Positions 1 to 12,190 of a DNA stretch of 32,626 bases are shown here, in pieces; positions within the stretch are counted from its first letter, which is position 1; each line of letters begins with the position of its first letter. The translations under genes were made by a program, and so were the position numbers. The DNA comes from Haplosporangium gracile (lineage: Eukaryota > Mortierellomycota > Mortierellomycetes > Mortierellales > Mortierellaceae): contig JAAAUF010000386.1 in the NCBI GenBank assembly GCA_015499985.1, positions 3,521 to 36,146 on the forward strand, given 5' to 3'. Under the pieces are notes generated by a model. That model saw only the letters and a list, made by a program, of their open reading frames with translations, had not been told where the DNA came from and ran no database searches.

Positions 1-500
1 CATATTTCATAAGGAAAAAAACAATTTACAAGAAGATTTTACCAATAATATAATAATCAAGATTGTCGATTGAATCTTTTTGCTCAGCCCACCGACCTAG
101 GGAACCTCATATCTTATCTGATCGCCTGGAGGCTCATCAATGAAAACTTATTAGAACACAACTGCGCCAAAATATCACGTTGCAAAAATATGCGGGAACT
201 TGACTTATTTTTTTTTGTAGACGTGGACGAGGCAATTTAGCACCAAAGGATGGAGAAGTATCAAGAAAAGAAAAACAGAAAGAATTTCTCATTATTTTTT
301 TTTTCTCTTTAGGCGCCTACATCACACATCGATCAATAGTACAACGAACATGTTGTGTCTCGAACTGAATATGCATAATGCAAAAATTACATCGCCTTCA
401 TTCCCCACCCCCACAACATCATCACTCAGCGTTGTCACTGTCAATTCATTCGGTCTCCCCTCTTCTAAACTATCTTCTCCTCCTGACCCATCTTCACCTT
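1..500. other. intergenic, no gene seen
   Basis: AT-rich sequence with T-runs near 209-218 and 295-304. No reading frame here resembles a known protein, and no tRNA-like promoter boxes were found. It lies downstream of the broken WD40 gene on the minus strand. Confidence 0.6.
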
Positions 501-1180
501 CTAAGACTTGGAATCGTCAATATCACCGCGCTGTATCAACAGCTTACGGTGGATTGGACTAAGATCAGTTGCGCCCTTGAACGCAAGGTGTAATAAGCAG
601 AGTCGTTCAATGTCGTTGTTCCAGAGCATACGGACAGATTGTACTTCTCCTGTCGTCATCGACCAAAATCTTCCAGGCTCTAACAAATCCATCGGCACAA
701 CCAGTAACAAACTCCATGGGATCGCTGGATTTCATACAACACTCGTAATAGCTTTTGAACATCCATTGACAATGGCAGCACAAGACCAACGGCTGACCTT
801 GCTTGCCCGCAACTTTCAAACTCGGACCATCTTGACTCCACTGGCAGAGAGTATCCACTTGCCACAGGGTGAGTGGGTCAATAATCAGAGTGTCCCGTCT
901 GATGACTAGTCTAATGCAGTCAAGCAGGAGCCGATTTTTTTTTCAGAGAACAACCAGGATGACTAGTGCGAGGATCGTAAATGCCAAACAAGCCTTTAAA
1001 TGTGCCGAGCACAAACTGGTGGCTGATTGGCGAAAAATTCAGGCAGCTGAGGCACTCCAGCAGTTGAAGAGTCTTATTTACGATTTCGCCTTGGTCATTA
1101 ACATCCTGAAGATCCCACAGACGCGCAGTGTCATCTTGGCTAGTAGAGACGTGCCAGTGACTGCAAGGCGAACATACCAG
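501..1180 (-). pseudogene. C-terminal WD40 relic of a NACHT-WD40 (NLR-like) gene
   Basis: Read on the minus strand, three frames each carry part of one WD40 protein. The first is open from 1180 to about 958 and holds a blade ending in DDTARLWDLQ. The second runs from about 950 to 607 and holds VTGCADGFVRAWKI, a typical last blade. The third runs from about 660 to a stop at 501 and holds the tail GATDLSPIHRKLLIQRGDID, which I recall as the conserved tail of Mortierella NACHT-WD40 proteins. No single frame spans it: a TAG sits upstream at 1181-1183, there is a break near the A-run at 942-950, and another frameshift lies near 620-690. No NACHT domain remains nearby, so only the 3' end survives. 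It is related to the large NLR gene at 20006-24301, whose last blade also reads VTGC-x-D-x-x-VR-x-W. Function as an intact protein is unlikely. An unusual intron layout could explain one break but not all three. Confidence 0.72.
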
Positions 1181-1412
1181 CTAGTCGACTTCTTTGGTTT
1201 ATCCAAGAGAAATGCGCTCAGCTTCACTGACAAGAAGTGAAAGAAAACAGAAATCACGCTTTCTGCGTGCCTTGCTCTCACTTTGTTGACTTTCGTGACC
1301 CGCACGCTTTACTTTGTGGATCGCGTGTGCTGCGTTCCTCCCTGTATACAAGGGAGAAAAGAAAAAAAAAAAAAAGGTCCACCAAGATTGGAAAGTAAAT
1401 ATAAAAACACTT

Positions 1413-1418
1413 TTTATT
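1413..1418 (-). terminator. poly(A) signal of the trehalose gene
   Basis: TTTATT on the plus strand gives AATAAA on the minus strand, about 40 nt past the stop codon of the trehalose-6-phosphate phosphatase gene. Position and hexamer fit a fungal polyadenylation signal. The actual cleavage site cannot be seen. Confidence 0.5.
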
Positions 1419-1458
1419 ACTGTAAACACACAAATGTCTATAAAAGGCATCAATTATT

Positions 1459-4400
1459 TCACAAGTCAACAGTACCAGACAAGATACCAAGAACTCGGAT
1501 CAACTCTTCAGGACTGGTAACATGCCAATTGGCAAGCGTCTTCTTCAACGCATGCCCAATCGTAATCGAAAATCGCTCTCCATTGTATCCACCGTTGTTG
1601 TTGATGCCACCAGAGTACGATCCCGTTGATCCCTGCGAGCTGATCGAAGCCCTTGACAGATCGCTTGTCGACAACGAAGACGATGGCGTCAGACTGCCGC
1701 TAGTGGTCGTCTCTGGGGTAACAGGGGTGCCAGGGTGGTGAGGGGGCATCAGATAAGTGGAGTCCTGAACACCGGGTACAAGTCCGTTAGCAACATGACC
1801 GCTCGACAAATGCACATGAGGCATCACAGGCGAATGTTCCCGAGAATGCGCAAATGTCGCGTTGGCAATCTTCTCCGCCGTCACCGCCACCAACTCGTCG
1901 TTATAGGGCTCCACCACCGTATTCGAGTTCTTGTGAGCTGCACTGGCATTGTTGTTGTTATTAGGTCCAGCAAGAGCGCGGAACATATCCTCGTCCGTCT
2001 TGTCGTCTCCTGCGCACATCACAAACTCGACATCCGGATGCTGACCCAACAGCCTCTTGACAATCTCGCCCTTGTTGACAATCGTCGGACGGACTTCCAA
2101 ATTCTTTTTGCCAACAAGAATCTCAACAGGGAGCTTGGACAAAACCGCGTTCTCCAAGTGGTTCTGGCACTCCTTGGCCTGAAACGCACCAAACTCGGGA
2201 TCTGCCATACGGTAATGCCATGTCAACGACGATCTCTTGTGCTCAATGAACGAACCTATTGTAAATAATGGATCAAGCAAGATAAAAGTCGCAGTTAATA
2301 ACATGTTCATATCATACAAGCACAGCCCGCAAAACAATCTTTAACAATCTTCAATGTTACCTTGTGTCCGCTCGCTGTAGTAAGTAAAGATCTCGATGAC
2401 GTCGTTCTTCCAGCCCATGTCCAAAGACTCTGTCAGGTTGACCCACTTTTGACTACCAGGCTGTCTCATGAACGATCCGTGCTCCGCACTGAAGCCCAGG
2501 TTGGGGATGTGTCCAAGCCATTCCTCCAAGACCTTCTGATCTCTTCCTGAAATAACCCACACAATATTTTTAGGGTCAGCGCACATCGCTGTCAATGCCT
2601 TCAACATGTGCTCCTGTGGAACAGCCGCTCCAGGCGTCTTTCTGATCGGCGTCAACGTTCCCTATGATCAAAAGAAGAGGATATAAAGTATAAGTATATG
2701 CATATGGCTGTCCATAGTGAGATCGTCAAAAGAGTAAATAAAGTCAGCGTGAACTTACATCGTAGTCAAACATGAGTAGACGCTTCTTGGCCTTGTGGTA
2801 CTGATCGGTGATGCCATTGAGGTCGAGGTAGGGTGTGGGCGTCGACTGCTCTCCTGTTCCAACGTTCAAGATCAACTCGGCGATAAAGTTCTTAGCCCAG
2901 TATTGCGCAGTGTGAGAAAGGACGTGCTTGTGGAGTTGCTATTTGTTTGCAAAGATAAAAGCCAAGGAGATAAATTAACGACAACGAATCTTGCAAGTAT
3001 AACTTGTACCAAAAAATATTCAAATAAAAAGAAGACTTACGTTGTGACGATAGATCTTGTCCCCCTCACTGAGTTTGAGAGCATCATAGATGACCTTAGC
3101 GACACCTTGGTAGTCCCAAGGGTTGACCATCATCGCTCCACTCAAACTGCCTGCAGTTCCTGTAAACTCGCTCAAAATAAGTGGGCCGTAGTTCTCCTGC
3201 TGACACATGATGTACTCAAGCGAGGTCGTGTTCATGCCATCCCTGACAGATGTAATCAGACCAATGTCGGCGACTGAGAGCAAGGCATAGTACTCGTCTT
3301 GATCGATGTGCTGGTGGTAGTGGTGAACAGGCGTGAAGTTAAGCGATCCATAGGTTCCATTGATATGAGCAACCTGTTCTGCAATCTTGGCCTCGAGCTT
3401 GGGGTTCTCAACCAAAGGGGGCGATGTGACCTGGATCAAAACAACCTCTCCATGCATCTCTGGATAGTCGTTCAAGAACTTTTCGAATGCCTGCAACTTT
3501 TGTTGGACACCCTTCACCAAATCCAGTTTGTCACGCCCAACGATGATGCGCTTGTCCTTGTATGTGTTGCGAATGGCGTCCATCTTTGGTAAGACCCCAG
3601 CGGCCTTGCGCTGACGCTCGACCCGCTCTGCATCGATTCCGATTGGAAAGGTGCCGACCCAGACCGTTGATCCCATTGCATCGACGCCCCGAGGAGTTGA
3701 TTCGTATCCATTGACACGGGTGCAGCAACTAATGAAATGCCTTGCGTAGGAGTATGTCTGCGAGGAGAGGGCAATGAAAATTTGGTTAGCAGGAGTTTTA
3801 AATCTGTTTCGAGTAAGATGAACCCTGGTGTCACATTTTTCATATCTCGGATAATAAAATCAAAATCAGAAGTGCGCTTACTTGGAAACCGATCTGATTG
3901 GCACCCAGCAAACCGTTCAAAATCTCAACGCGCTCTATTTTTCATGCAAACACATGTATCAACGACAACGAGGAAGAGAAGGAGGATTAGAGAAAATGCA
4001 GAAACCTGAACACACGGTCAGAGATACCAGACAAAAACGCATTGTCGAAAGTTAAAAACCAAGCCAGCCCCCTTCACCCTCTTGCAAACATTGCCCAGCG
4101 ACAGAGAGCAAAATGCCATGCGCTTCAACTATGAGCTCTGTCATAGAAACATATAGCTGTACGTTGTTGTCTCGTAGAAAGGACACTAATGCAAATTATT
4201 CATGCCTCCTGGAATTGACCTCCTTTTTCGGATTCTCTCTATCCCTTTTGGACTAGCCTCGCATGACTTACTTGGAAGACACCTGAAGATCTCGGAAGAA
4301 GGGAAAGGCGCATGGATAAAGACTCCGATAGCGGCACCAGGGAGCTTCTGTCGGAGCATGTGTGGGACCAGCAACAAATGGTAATCATGGATCCAGACTA

Positions 4401-5665
4401 TTTCATTGTAGAAGGAAAAAAAAGTGTTAGAGTGAGGGAATGAATTTTTTTTTTTTTTTTTGTTGATAATGCATGATAATTGATAACAATCAAACACAAG
4501 CAATAACAGTAAAAAAAGAGAGATAACAGAAACAGAAACAACCTCCAGACCATGAAACTAATCAAAGAACAACATACCGATGTCTCCGATCTGGTACTGT
4601 TCGACAATGGCATCGGCAAATTGCTGGTTGACAAAGACATAGTCGTCCCAGCTCTTCTTTTCGATGCGTCCGTCTGTTGCCTCGTCCCAGAGGATGTAAT
4701 GGAAGAGTGGCCAGAGGACTAATCAATCATAACGGTTTAGGGCAGAATGTGATAAAGAAAGAGAAGAGAGAAATGTCAGTCACATTCAGACCATTTTTTT
4801 CATATTTTTTTTTTACTTTCCCTCTCTGTGTGAATGCATTTGATGCTAACAAAGCACGTACACAAAGGGACAGAGGAGCTGCTTTGTGTTGATTTGTTTG
4901 TTTTTGTTGTGCCCCTTTTAATATCATTTAACATGAGTCAAAGAGTCATCAAGAGAGAAAGAGAGGCTTACCTGATTTGCAGTAGCCTTCATAATGCCCG
5001 GCAGCCCGACTATCATCCAAAAAAATAGGCACGACCTTATCCTTTGCCCACAGCTTGTCCCTCATCGCCTGCTTATGCGACTCGTTCAAGTTCTTGGAGG
5101 GTACAATATACCCGTCCTGATCTGCCAACTCTCCGACCCATCCGATCTGGATCGTTTCCAGATCCTTGCGAAGCGACATGATCCCAGAGTAGAGTGCAGA
5201 ATGGCCCCGTCGTCCCTCCAGAATGCAGTCTCCATCCTCATGCGCTCCTGGTGAGGGCGTTGTTGCTCCTGCTCCTGCAGCAGAAGAAGAGTCAGTCGTA
5301 GGATCGGTTTCTGTAGTTGCTCCTGCTGAGGCTTGACTCTTTGCAGCAGCGGCAGCAGCCTGGTGCTGCTGACGGAGATATATATACGAAGACCGTCTAT
5401 TCGCAGAAGGCGATACCGCACTAGAGGAGGACCCCATACCCCCGTTACCACTACCACCGAAACCACTCCCATTCATAGAAGGGATCTGGTGGGCAGATCT
5501 GTCGATCAGGGTGCAGGCATAAGGGATCTGGTGGGTGACGTTGATGAGTCTTGGCTTATCGGAAAGGATGATCTGGCTGGTCTCTGCTAGCTCTGTCAGA
5601 GGCACGGCTCTGGAACCACCATTGATGGTTGTCGACGAAAGGGCGGGGGACACTGGCACCGACAT
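1459..5665 (-). CDS. TPS2: trehalose-6-phosphate phosphatase with synthase-like domain (Tps2 type)
   Basis: Eight exons (minus): 5665-4972, 4718-4578, 4397-4272, 3934-3882, 3757-3041, 2938-2759, 2661-2361, 2255-1459. All introns are GT-AG, phases close, and the product is 1002 aa. It should dephosphorylate trehalose 6-phosphate in the cytosolic trehalose synthase complex. Residues 1-150 are mostly Ser/Ala/Gly-rich linker. Residues ~160-630 form a GT20 domain with VWIHDYHLLLVPHMLR, IHAPFPSSEIFR and GTFPIGID. A HAD phosphatase follows, with FDYDGTLTP split by an intron near residue 637, the NKG lysine near 799, and GDDKTDED near 820. Catalytic synthases have R-x-D-Y-x-K-G; here the matching motif reads KLDLVKG and the N-terminal RLP loop is replaced by INVTHQIP, so the synthase-like domain is probably structural (inference). 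An Asn/Ser/Thr-rich insert lies between the phosphatase core and the last ~40 residues. Tsl1-like subunits are the main alternative, but the intact DxDGT favours an active phosphatase. Confidence 0.93.
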
Positions 5666-6971
5666 CTTGTTGGAATCTTGTTTGGAGGGTCGTGTCTTGG
5701 GTCGGAAGGGGTGTTAGGTGGGCGAATGTGCAAGAAAGAGGAGATGGAAGGGAAACGAATGAATGTGCTTGTGTGTGAGAGATGTAAGAGACGGGTAACA
5801 GCGATGGTAATAGCTAAGAAGAAAGAATGAAGCGAGTGGTTCGTGTTTGATGTGTGATTCAGAAGAGACGAGTAATCAGGAAAGGGAAGAGAAGGGAAGA
5901 GTGGGGAGAAGTGAAGGGATGTGTGAAAGAGAACAAAGAAGAGAGAAGAGGAACGAAAAGAAAAAAGTAAAAAAGGTCAAAGGGGGAGGAGAGTGATTTA
6001 GGCTCCCAGAGAGATAATAAAAAGTGCGATCAGAAAGAAGGATGGGCACCCACTCATCCGCACCCAGATCACCCTTCTTTCCTTCAGCTTTCACGCTCCC
6101 CCAGCAAATACCACCAGCACCATGATGGTAAGTGACCAATTGGCTACTATTCACACTCGCACATGCTTGTCTTGTCTTCCTACATAAACAAACCCCTCTA
6201 CCTTGTACTACCCGTCATCAAGCTCTTCTCTCTTTCCCAGTTCCCCCACCCCTCTTTGTCCATTTTCATGTGTGTGATGTCATCGATCCATCGAGTTTCC
6301 ATCGTTCCGTACACCTTATTTTCATTGTCTTGTGCTTTATCTACTGCTCACTTTTGTTGACTCTCTTATCGATTTCCACATCTGGCCAGGGGCACATCAG
6401 GGAGTCATCCAGACCAAAGCAAAAGTGGTCATCACATAACAGCTTACCCTGTATGAGTGTCGAGTCGACCCTGAGAGGGGTGAATCGAATTGACTTTTTT
6501 CGCAGGAACAGATCGATCCATGTCTGCCTTGTCGCACAGCCGAAAACAGCCAATTGCATTTGTCTACTGTTGCTGTCGTGCGCACGTTCACGCATCTTTT
6601 TTTTTTTTTTTTTGCTTCCATGGTCCAAGCAAAACAATGAAGCATGAGATCATAGATCACCATAGAATAGCTTGTACACACAAACATACACACACATATA
6701 TATACAGACATACACCCTTGTTTATCTTACCACACATATTCTCCCATCTCATCCTCACCCTCCATCAGATAATCACACAACCAACAGCAACAAACAAGAA
6801 CCAAGATAAACGGGAAGTTGTTGCTTATTGTTTGCCTTTGCGTTTTATTAGTTTTTTTAGGACGTGGTATAGTATGTACACAGGTAGATAAGAAAAAAAG
6901 TATGCCTTTTGTAAATTAAATATTTTGGTGGCGCACCTCTCCGCCCTTCTTCTTCCCCTCTCACTCCATCT
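5666..6971. promoter_or_regulatory. upstream region of the trehalose gene with STRE-like pentamers
   Basis: This is the space between the trehalose gene start (5665) and the urea transporter stop (6972), both on the minus strand. About 5870-6000 is strongly GA-rich on the plus strand (CT-rich on the coding strand), a composition shared by other upstream regions here. AGGGG/CCCCT pentamers occur at 5707-5711, 5981-5985, 6193-6197 and 6249-6253; in yeast such stress-response elements drive trehalose genes. In GA-rich sequence such pentamers can arise by chance. An AATAAA in minus orientation (6844-6849) may serve the urea transporter gene. No gene was recognised. Confidence 0.35.
6844..6849 (-). 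terminator. possible poly(A) signal of the urea transporter gene
   Basis: TTTATT on plus is AATAAA on minus, about 123 nt past the transporter stop codon. It is a plausible signal by hexamer and distance only. Confidence 0.35.
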
Positions 6972-9414
6972 TTAGACAGCAGCGGTAGAAGACTTGCGAG
7001 TCACCATCCCCCAAACCCCTCTAAAGACCTCCGCAATCGCCCTACGAGACTCCCAGATCGGATAAATCGTCACTGCAATCGTCGAACAAATCGCCCACAC
7101 AATGCTCAAGATAACCCAACCGGTATAGAACCCCTTCGAGAAGACATAGTTCGAAAAGAACATGGGCAAAGGCCAGAGGAGGATCAAGACCACAGTCAGG
7201 ACACCTGAGCTACAACGAGCAAAACGAGAGGCCTTGGCGAGTTTTGCGTCCTCTTCGGCGTCGAAGGTCCATCCTTCTTTAGGAGGTGGGACATCCACGC
7301 TTGCGACCTCAGCTTTCTCGCTGCCCTTGGCACCCTTCTTCTCGTCCAAAGAACCATCATCAGAGGAGGAATCAGTGGAAGGCATACCACCGGGAGCATC
7401 ATCGGAGACCTGCTGGAGTGCACGGGTGCCCGCAAAGGTATAGTTGTCGGGCTTGATCAAGGAAATAATGACCGAGATGACGCCTCCACTGACCAAGGCA
7501 CCCAGGTTTCCAGCCAGCATGGCCTGGTCAGTTCCCGTGGTTGCCAGAGTAATCTCGCCCGAGTATAGCTTGGCGCAAACCAACCATGCAGTGATCGAGA
7601 CGACAAGACCGCCTAGAGGGGCGACGGTTGCGGCTGTGGCGCTCTGCTTCTTCCACATCAGCGAGAATGTCACTGGCAACACCGCCGAAGAAATCAACAC
7701 TCCCATCTATTGTTGTTCCAAAGGTAGGGAAAAAGAAGCAAGTAGATGATTAGCAAAACGCGGCAACGGGAAAGAGGGCAATTATGATTCATGCAGAACA
7801 TTTCAGTAGAAATCCTACTTACCAGAGAGTAGAGGTAGCCAAGATCAATGCCAGCCTCCTTAAGGATAACAGCAAGGACGCCCATAATGATTCCAAAGGC
7901 AGCAACAATTGCATGCGAGACAGTAATGATCTGCTTGCCGGTGGCGTTGGGCTTGATGTAGGCCTTGTAGACATCAAAAGTAACAATTGAACTGACCGCA
8001 ATAAGCTCAGCACTGGCGGCAGAGGTGACAGCCATAAAGACCAACAACAGGACCGCAACAGCACCGCCCTGACCCAGGAGAGCAACAGCAGCGTTGGGGG
8101 CGACCAATCCAGCACCAACATCGGCAGTCGTCAAACGGTTGGGGAAGGTAGGGAAGTTGGGGTGGTTCTCCAGAGCGACAGCCGAGATTCCGAGAGTGGT
8201 CGCCAATGTGAAAGGGATAGCGAACCAGGAGAGGCCACCGATCAAATAAGCCTTGACGGTTGAGTGAGGAGATGCAGCAATAGCACGCTGCCAGTAAGCG
8301 TTATCGATAAAGACAGTTCCAAAGTTCGAGCACAGGTTGATAATTCCGAACATAAGCCCCTGAGAAGACGCCATGGTGAGGTAAGATCCCTCATGGTTTC
8401 CGCTGACGGGGTGACGGATGGAAGCCTGTTGGAGGAGCTCAAACATGGCACCGGGGCTGCCGATCAAGTCCGAGGTTGTGTAGGCGGTAAAGCTGAAGAG
8501 GAGGACGATGATCATAATGACAACGGTATGGGTGTAATCGGCAATGAAGGTCGCCTTGAGTCCGCCAAACAGGGTATAGATAATGACGCCGAGAGGGAGG
8601 AGGAAGCAGGCTGCGTAAGTGTTCATGCCCGTCAAGGCAGTAACGACGGCTGATCCGCCCAAGAGCAACATGGCACTGACAATGATGTTGGTCAACAGGC
8701 CAAAGAACAAAAAGACGTAGTGCGCATTGCGACCGTAGCGGATAGAGATGATCTCAAGGAATGTGTGAGCGTTCGGGCATTTGCGCTTGAGCTCAATCGC
8801 CAACACTGAGAACAACAGCACCTAGTCAGGGAGAAATAAATAAGGAGAGGAGAGAAATATGATCAGACATGCTTCTTTAATTCTTGACCCATTGACGCCC
8901 ATGTGGTATCAGCAGATCCCAAACACACATTCCTTTGCAAAAGTAAATAAAAAGTATTAAAATTTACCTGGACGGAGGCGCCAGATGCGTACCAGAAGGG
9001 TCCCGAGATACCATACTTGTAAGCAACCGAAGAAGACTGCAACAAAGTCGCCGCCCAAGTCCAAGAAGAGACTACAGCTGAGGCGACGAGACCCGTCTTA
9101 ACGTTACGACCGGCAGCCATGTACTCTTCCGAGTCGATCTTTTCGCCGAGGAAGCGCTTCTGTATCATGGTGATCAGTGTCATGATCGCCGCAAACACCA
9201 GTCCGAATCCAAGGACTAAGTTTTTGATTGTTTCAATTTTGATCAATGATAAACAAGGAGAGGGTGATTAGCAAGGCAACATAAGGATTGACGATCAGTT
9301 TATATGGAGGATAATCGTTGGCCAAGATGGAAGTGATGGAAGTGATGAAAAGGTGATGAGGAGAGAGTATATACCGATTCCATATCCAAGTCCTTCGCTC
9401 AAGATAGCAGACAT
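6972..9414 (-). CDS. DUR3: urea/H+ symporter, DUR3 type (sodium:solute symporter family)
   Basis: Four exons (minus): 9414-9375, 9215-8968, 8821-7823, 7706-6972. Introns are GT-AG, phases close, and the product is 673 aa, a normal length for fungal DUR3. It should import urea (in yeast also polyamines) across the plasma membrane, feeding urea amidolyase or urease. The protein is a string of about 15 hydrophobic helices. SSS-family sequence includes the first helix with GFGLVFAAIMTLITM, RYGRNAHYVFLFFGLLTN, FGGLKATFIADYTHTVVIMI, a MAVTSAASAELIAVSSIVTF segment, and GYLYSLMGVLISSAVLPVTF spanning the last splice junction. A hydrophilic loop near residues 540-590 is rich in Ser/Asp/Lys. The start codon is the ATG of a 40-nt first exon; the acceptor of exon 2 continues the same helix. 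Choline or proline SSS transporters are less likely given the resemblance to DUR3 throughout. Confidence 0.9.
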
Positions 9415-9880
9415 GGCTTGGGAATAGTTGTGATTTTGTGTTGAGGAGAGTGTGAGAAAGTTAAAACGAAAGAAGTAAAGGTAGCCCAATGTAAAGTGAA
9501 ACCAAGCAAAGAAGCTAAATCAAGCGATCATGCAGTGAAAAAATGGAAAGGATGACAAAGTTGGCAAAAAAGAAAGGGACCGCAGACAACTGAAGAGGGG
9601 AGGAAACAAAAGGAGTAGGATGTAAGGGAGAGATGAAGTCTGAGGAGAGATGAAAAGAAAAAAGGTGATCAAGGAAAGGAAAGATGGACACCATTTTATA
9701 CTTTGCCGGATTGCAGGGGGACGAGCAGGAGGGATGAAGGAGAGGGAGGGATGAAGGAGAGGGAGGGATGAGGATCTCCGGGAAGTTTATTAAGGTACAC
9801 ACATACAAACGCCCTTATCCATGAATGATGATAATGACAAGATGGCCTGGATTGGACTGCATTCAGGTTGATGATAGCAA
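9415..9880 (-). promoter_or_regulatory. upstream region of DUR3, purine-rich with GATA sites
   Basis: Directly upstream of the transporter start. About 9590-9780 is GA-rich on the plus strand (pyrimidine-rich leader on the coding strand). Two HGATAR matches, TGATAA at 9829-9834 and TGATAG at 9872-9877, lie 415-463 bp upstream of the ATG. Such sites bind AreA/Nit2-type GATA activators that switch on urea and purine uptake under nitrogen limitation. The assignment rests on motif match and gene function only. Confidence 0.3.
9728..9771. repeat. 17-bp tandem repeat, about 2.6 copies
   Basis: The unit GGGAGGGATGAAGGAGA is repeated in direct orientation within the purine-rich leader upstream of DUR3. 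It is almost perfect between copies, which indicates recent slippage. Confidence 0.8.
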
Positions 9881-12190
9881 TGGAAGGGAGGTCAAGGAGG
9901 CATGTTCCGAGAAGAAGATGATGGCGCTGACAAGTGTAACAGACGGAATATCTTGAACAGGCTGAAGGTCAGCAATTTGAATGAGATCCAAACTATGCGA
10001 ACAAACAACGTAAATATTAAAGAAAGGGTCATCGTTGTACAGCGTATAAAATAGATCTTTTTCGTCATTGTCGTTGCCTGTATCTTACAACAAGAGAGAT
10101 CTGTTTGGGTTCACTATCTCTGACTGCACTTCCTCCCATTTTGCCCGTTTGTGTGCTCTACCATGGACTCCCTTCCTTTGTTTGTTTGCTTGATTTGACT
10201 TTGACAACCTTGTCATGGATAGTCTCTGAAGGAAGAACAAGAACGACAAGTCCGGATTTGGTCCGTGTTGTATTGCGGGGTCATTTGCTCCTTTCAGCCC
10301 ATTTACCCCGCCTTCAAGAAAGAAGATGCACGCGCGTGTCAAGAATAAAAAGAAAAGAAAAGAAAAGAGAGCATCAAATGGCGTCGTGACCAAAGGAGTC
10401 AACAAAGTAAAAACTTGTAGCCGCGTGTTTGTGTGAAAGAAGGTTTTAGTTCTACAACGGTGCGAGAGAGGGCTTGCATGGACTAAATCTCCGTATGTCG
10501 GAAGGGTATACGTACCATTTTTACATGGGGATAGCATGGGGGTTCCTTACTTTGATAAGAGTAACGTGTTTGCATTGCAGCGTGTTTGTTTGAAGAAATT
10601 TTTGATAAGGAAAGCAGGGGCGACATTCAACACAACCACAAACACGCCTCCCTTTCCTTCTATCCCTTACTGTGCCGTTACCTTCTGTACTTGGGCTGAG
10701 AGGAATAGAAAAAAAACATTAGATCCGATTCATTGTCGACCACCAATGGATAGAACCCTTCCTTTTGTTGTTTCTTCAACTGCCCACGGATACCCATAGG
10801 CTGGAACTCTCTTTTTCTCTCTAATGACTTCAAGGCCATGATCAGCTTGATAGAAGCGCCCTGGGTTGCACTATCAGATAGATTATTATTCACTAGATAC
10901 ATGCACCGAACGTTGTATATACAAAAGTGACCATGTGACCAGATCTTGACTCCTCTCCCTTACTCGCCCTCTCATGCTCTAGCTCACTCACTCACCCTTT
11001 CTGTCGTTCTCGTTTCACCATGGCTACGATATTCACCTCCTCACGTTTCTTGTCCTTTATCTCTTTCAGAGCAGCAACACCACGTGTCTCTCCTCCTCAA
11101 AGATAAAATTCTCCGTGTGGACGTTTGGACATGGAAAGACCAGTTTGTAGGGAGACAATAGGTAAACAAGGACGAGAGCACAGGGGGTCACAGATCTGTC
11201 CTTCTATTTTTTTGCCTCCCTCGTTGGTAAACCCCTGTCATTGGTAACAAGATGAGCAGAAGTTACCGCCTTTTTTTTTTTTTCTTGTTTCTATAGTTTA
11301 TCGATATTAACGCTGTTAGACAAATAACGTGTCAACAAGAAGTGCATCTTTGTTTGTTGACATTTGTTACTTTTATCCCTCTCGCTTTCTTCCCTCCCTC
11401 CCTTTGCTCCTGCCTTTCTTTCATTTACACTTCCACTCTCGCATTTCTTTTCGTTGCTTTGCCCTATCGATCGTTCTTTCAAAGTGGGTGGGGCCGGGAG
11501 GGGAGTCTAGACAAGCCATTTCCTCCAGTCTTCATCCGAAACTGCGACCATACTTCCTTACTTGTTTCTCTCACTCCCTATTCGCTCATTTTTCGCAAGG
11601 CAGGTATGGTGTGTTTGGATAAATTATAAGCATGATCTAGGCGTCGTTTATCCGTGCCGAACAAACAATCAATTCATAATAACATGGTAGGAAGGAAATC
11701 ATTGTGTTTTCTCTAGTTCACGAACTATTCCTCTAGACTGCCTTCTTCTTTTTTCTCCTCCTCCACTGTCTACCAGTACAAGACAGAGAGAGAGAGAGAG
11801 AGAAATGAACGGACTGACCCATGTCCTCACTTCCTACGACCACAACTCTCTTGTAGGACAAGGGATGAGTGTGCATCACACTTTCTTAGGATGTCGTGAA
11901 TCTGAAATGAGGATGAGGGTGTAAGAGGGAAGCTGAGTGTCTGATGAGGAAAGTGGAGAAAGTAAATCTGCATCTCAATGCGACGAAAGAGAAAAGAGAT
12001 TACCGGCAGGCACAGAGACAAAAAATTAAAAAAAAAAAAAAAAAAAAGTAGCGACGCGTTTGGTGGCTACAAAGTGGACAACAAGGAAATCTAAAAAAAG
12101 ATAGGGTAGACTTCCCTCGCATTCGATTTGTAGCATAAACATTTGTATTTTTACGAGGTAATAATAAAAAGGGAATAAAAATTGACTTCT
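9881..12190. other. long intergenic region, no gene recognised
   Basis: About 2.3 kb between the DUR3 upstream region and the P450 stop. Open frames here are short, rich in Phe/Ser/Lys from skewed base composition, and resemble nothing known. It contains T-runs (11271-11283), an AG dinucleotide run (11785-11803) and a long A-run (12029-12047). No tRNA or conserved RNA gene was recognised. The P450 3' end and untranslated sequence presumably lie at its right edge. Confidence 0.5.
11785..11803. repeat. AG dinucleotide microsatellite
   Basis: About nine uninterrupted AG units in noncoding sequence. Confidence 0.85.

Noticed and set aside
6132..6647. 171-codon plus-strand frame upstream of the trehalose gene
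   Set aside because: Composition is Phe/Ser/Leu-rich from CT-rich DNA, there is no similarity to known proteins, and it overlaps the likely promoter.
10085..10537. 150-codon minus-strand frame in the long intergenic region
   Set aside because: No recognisable motif, no leader or poly(A) context, and the Phe/Lys-rich content follows base skew.
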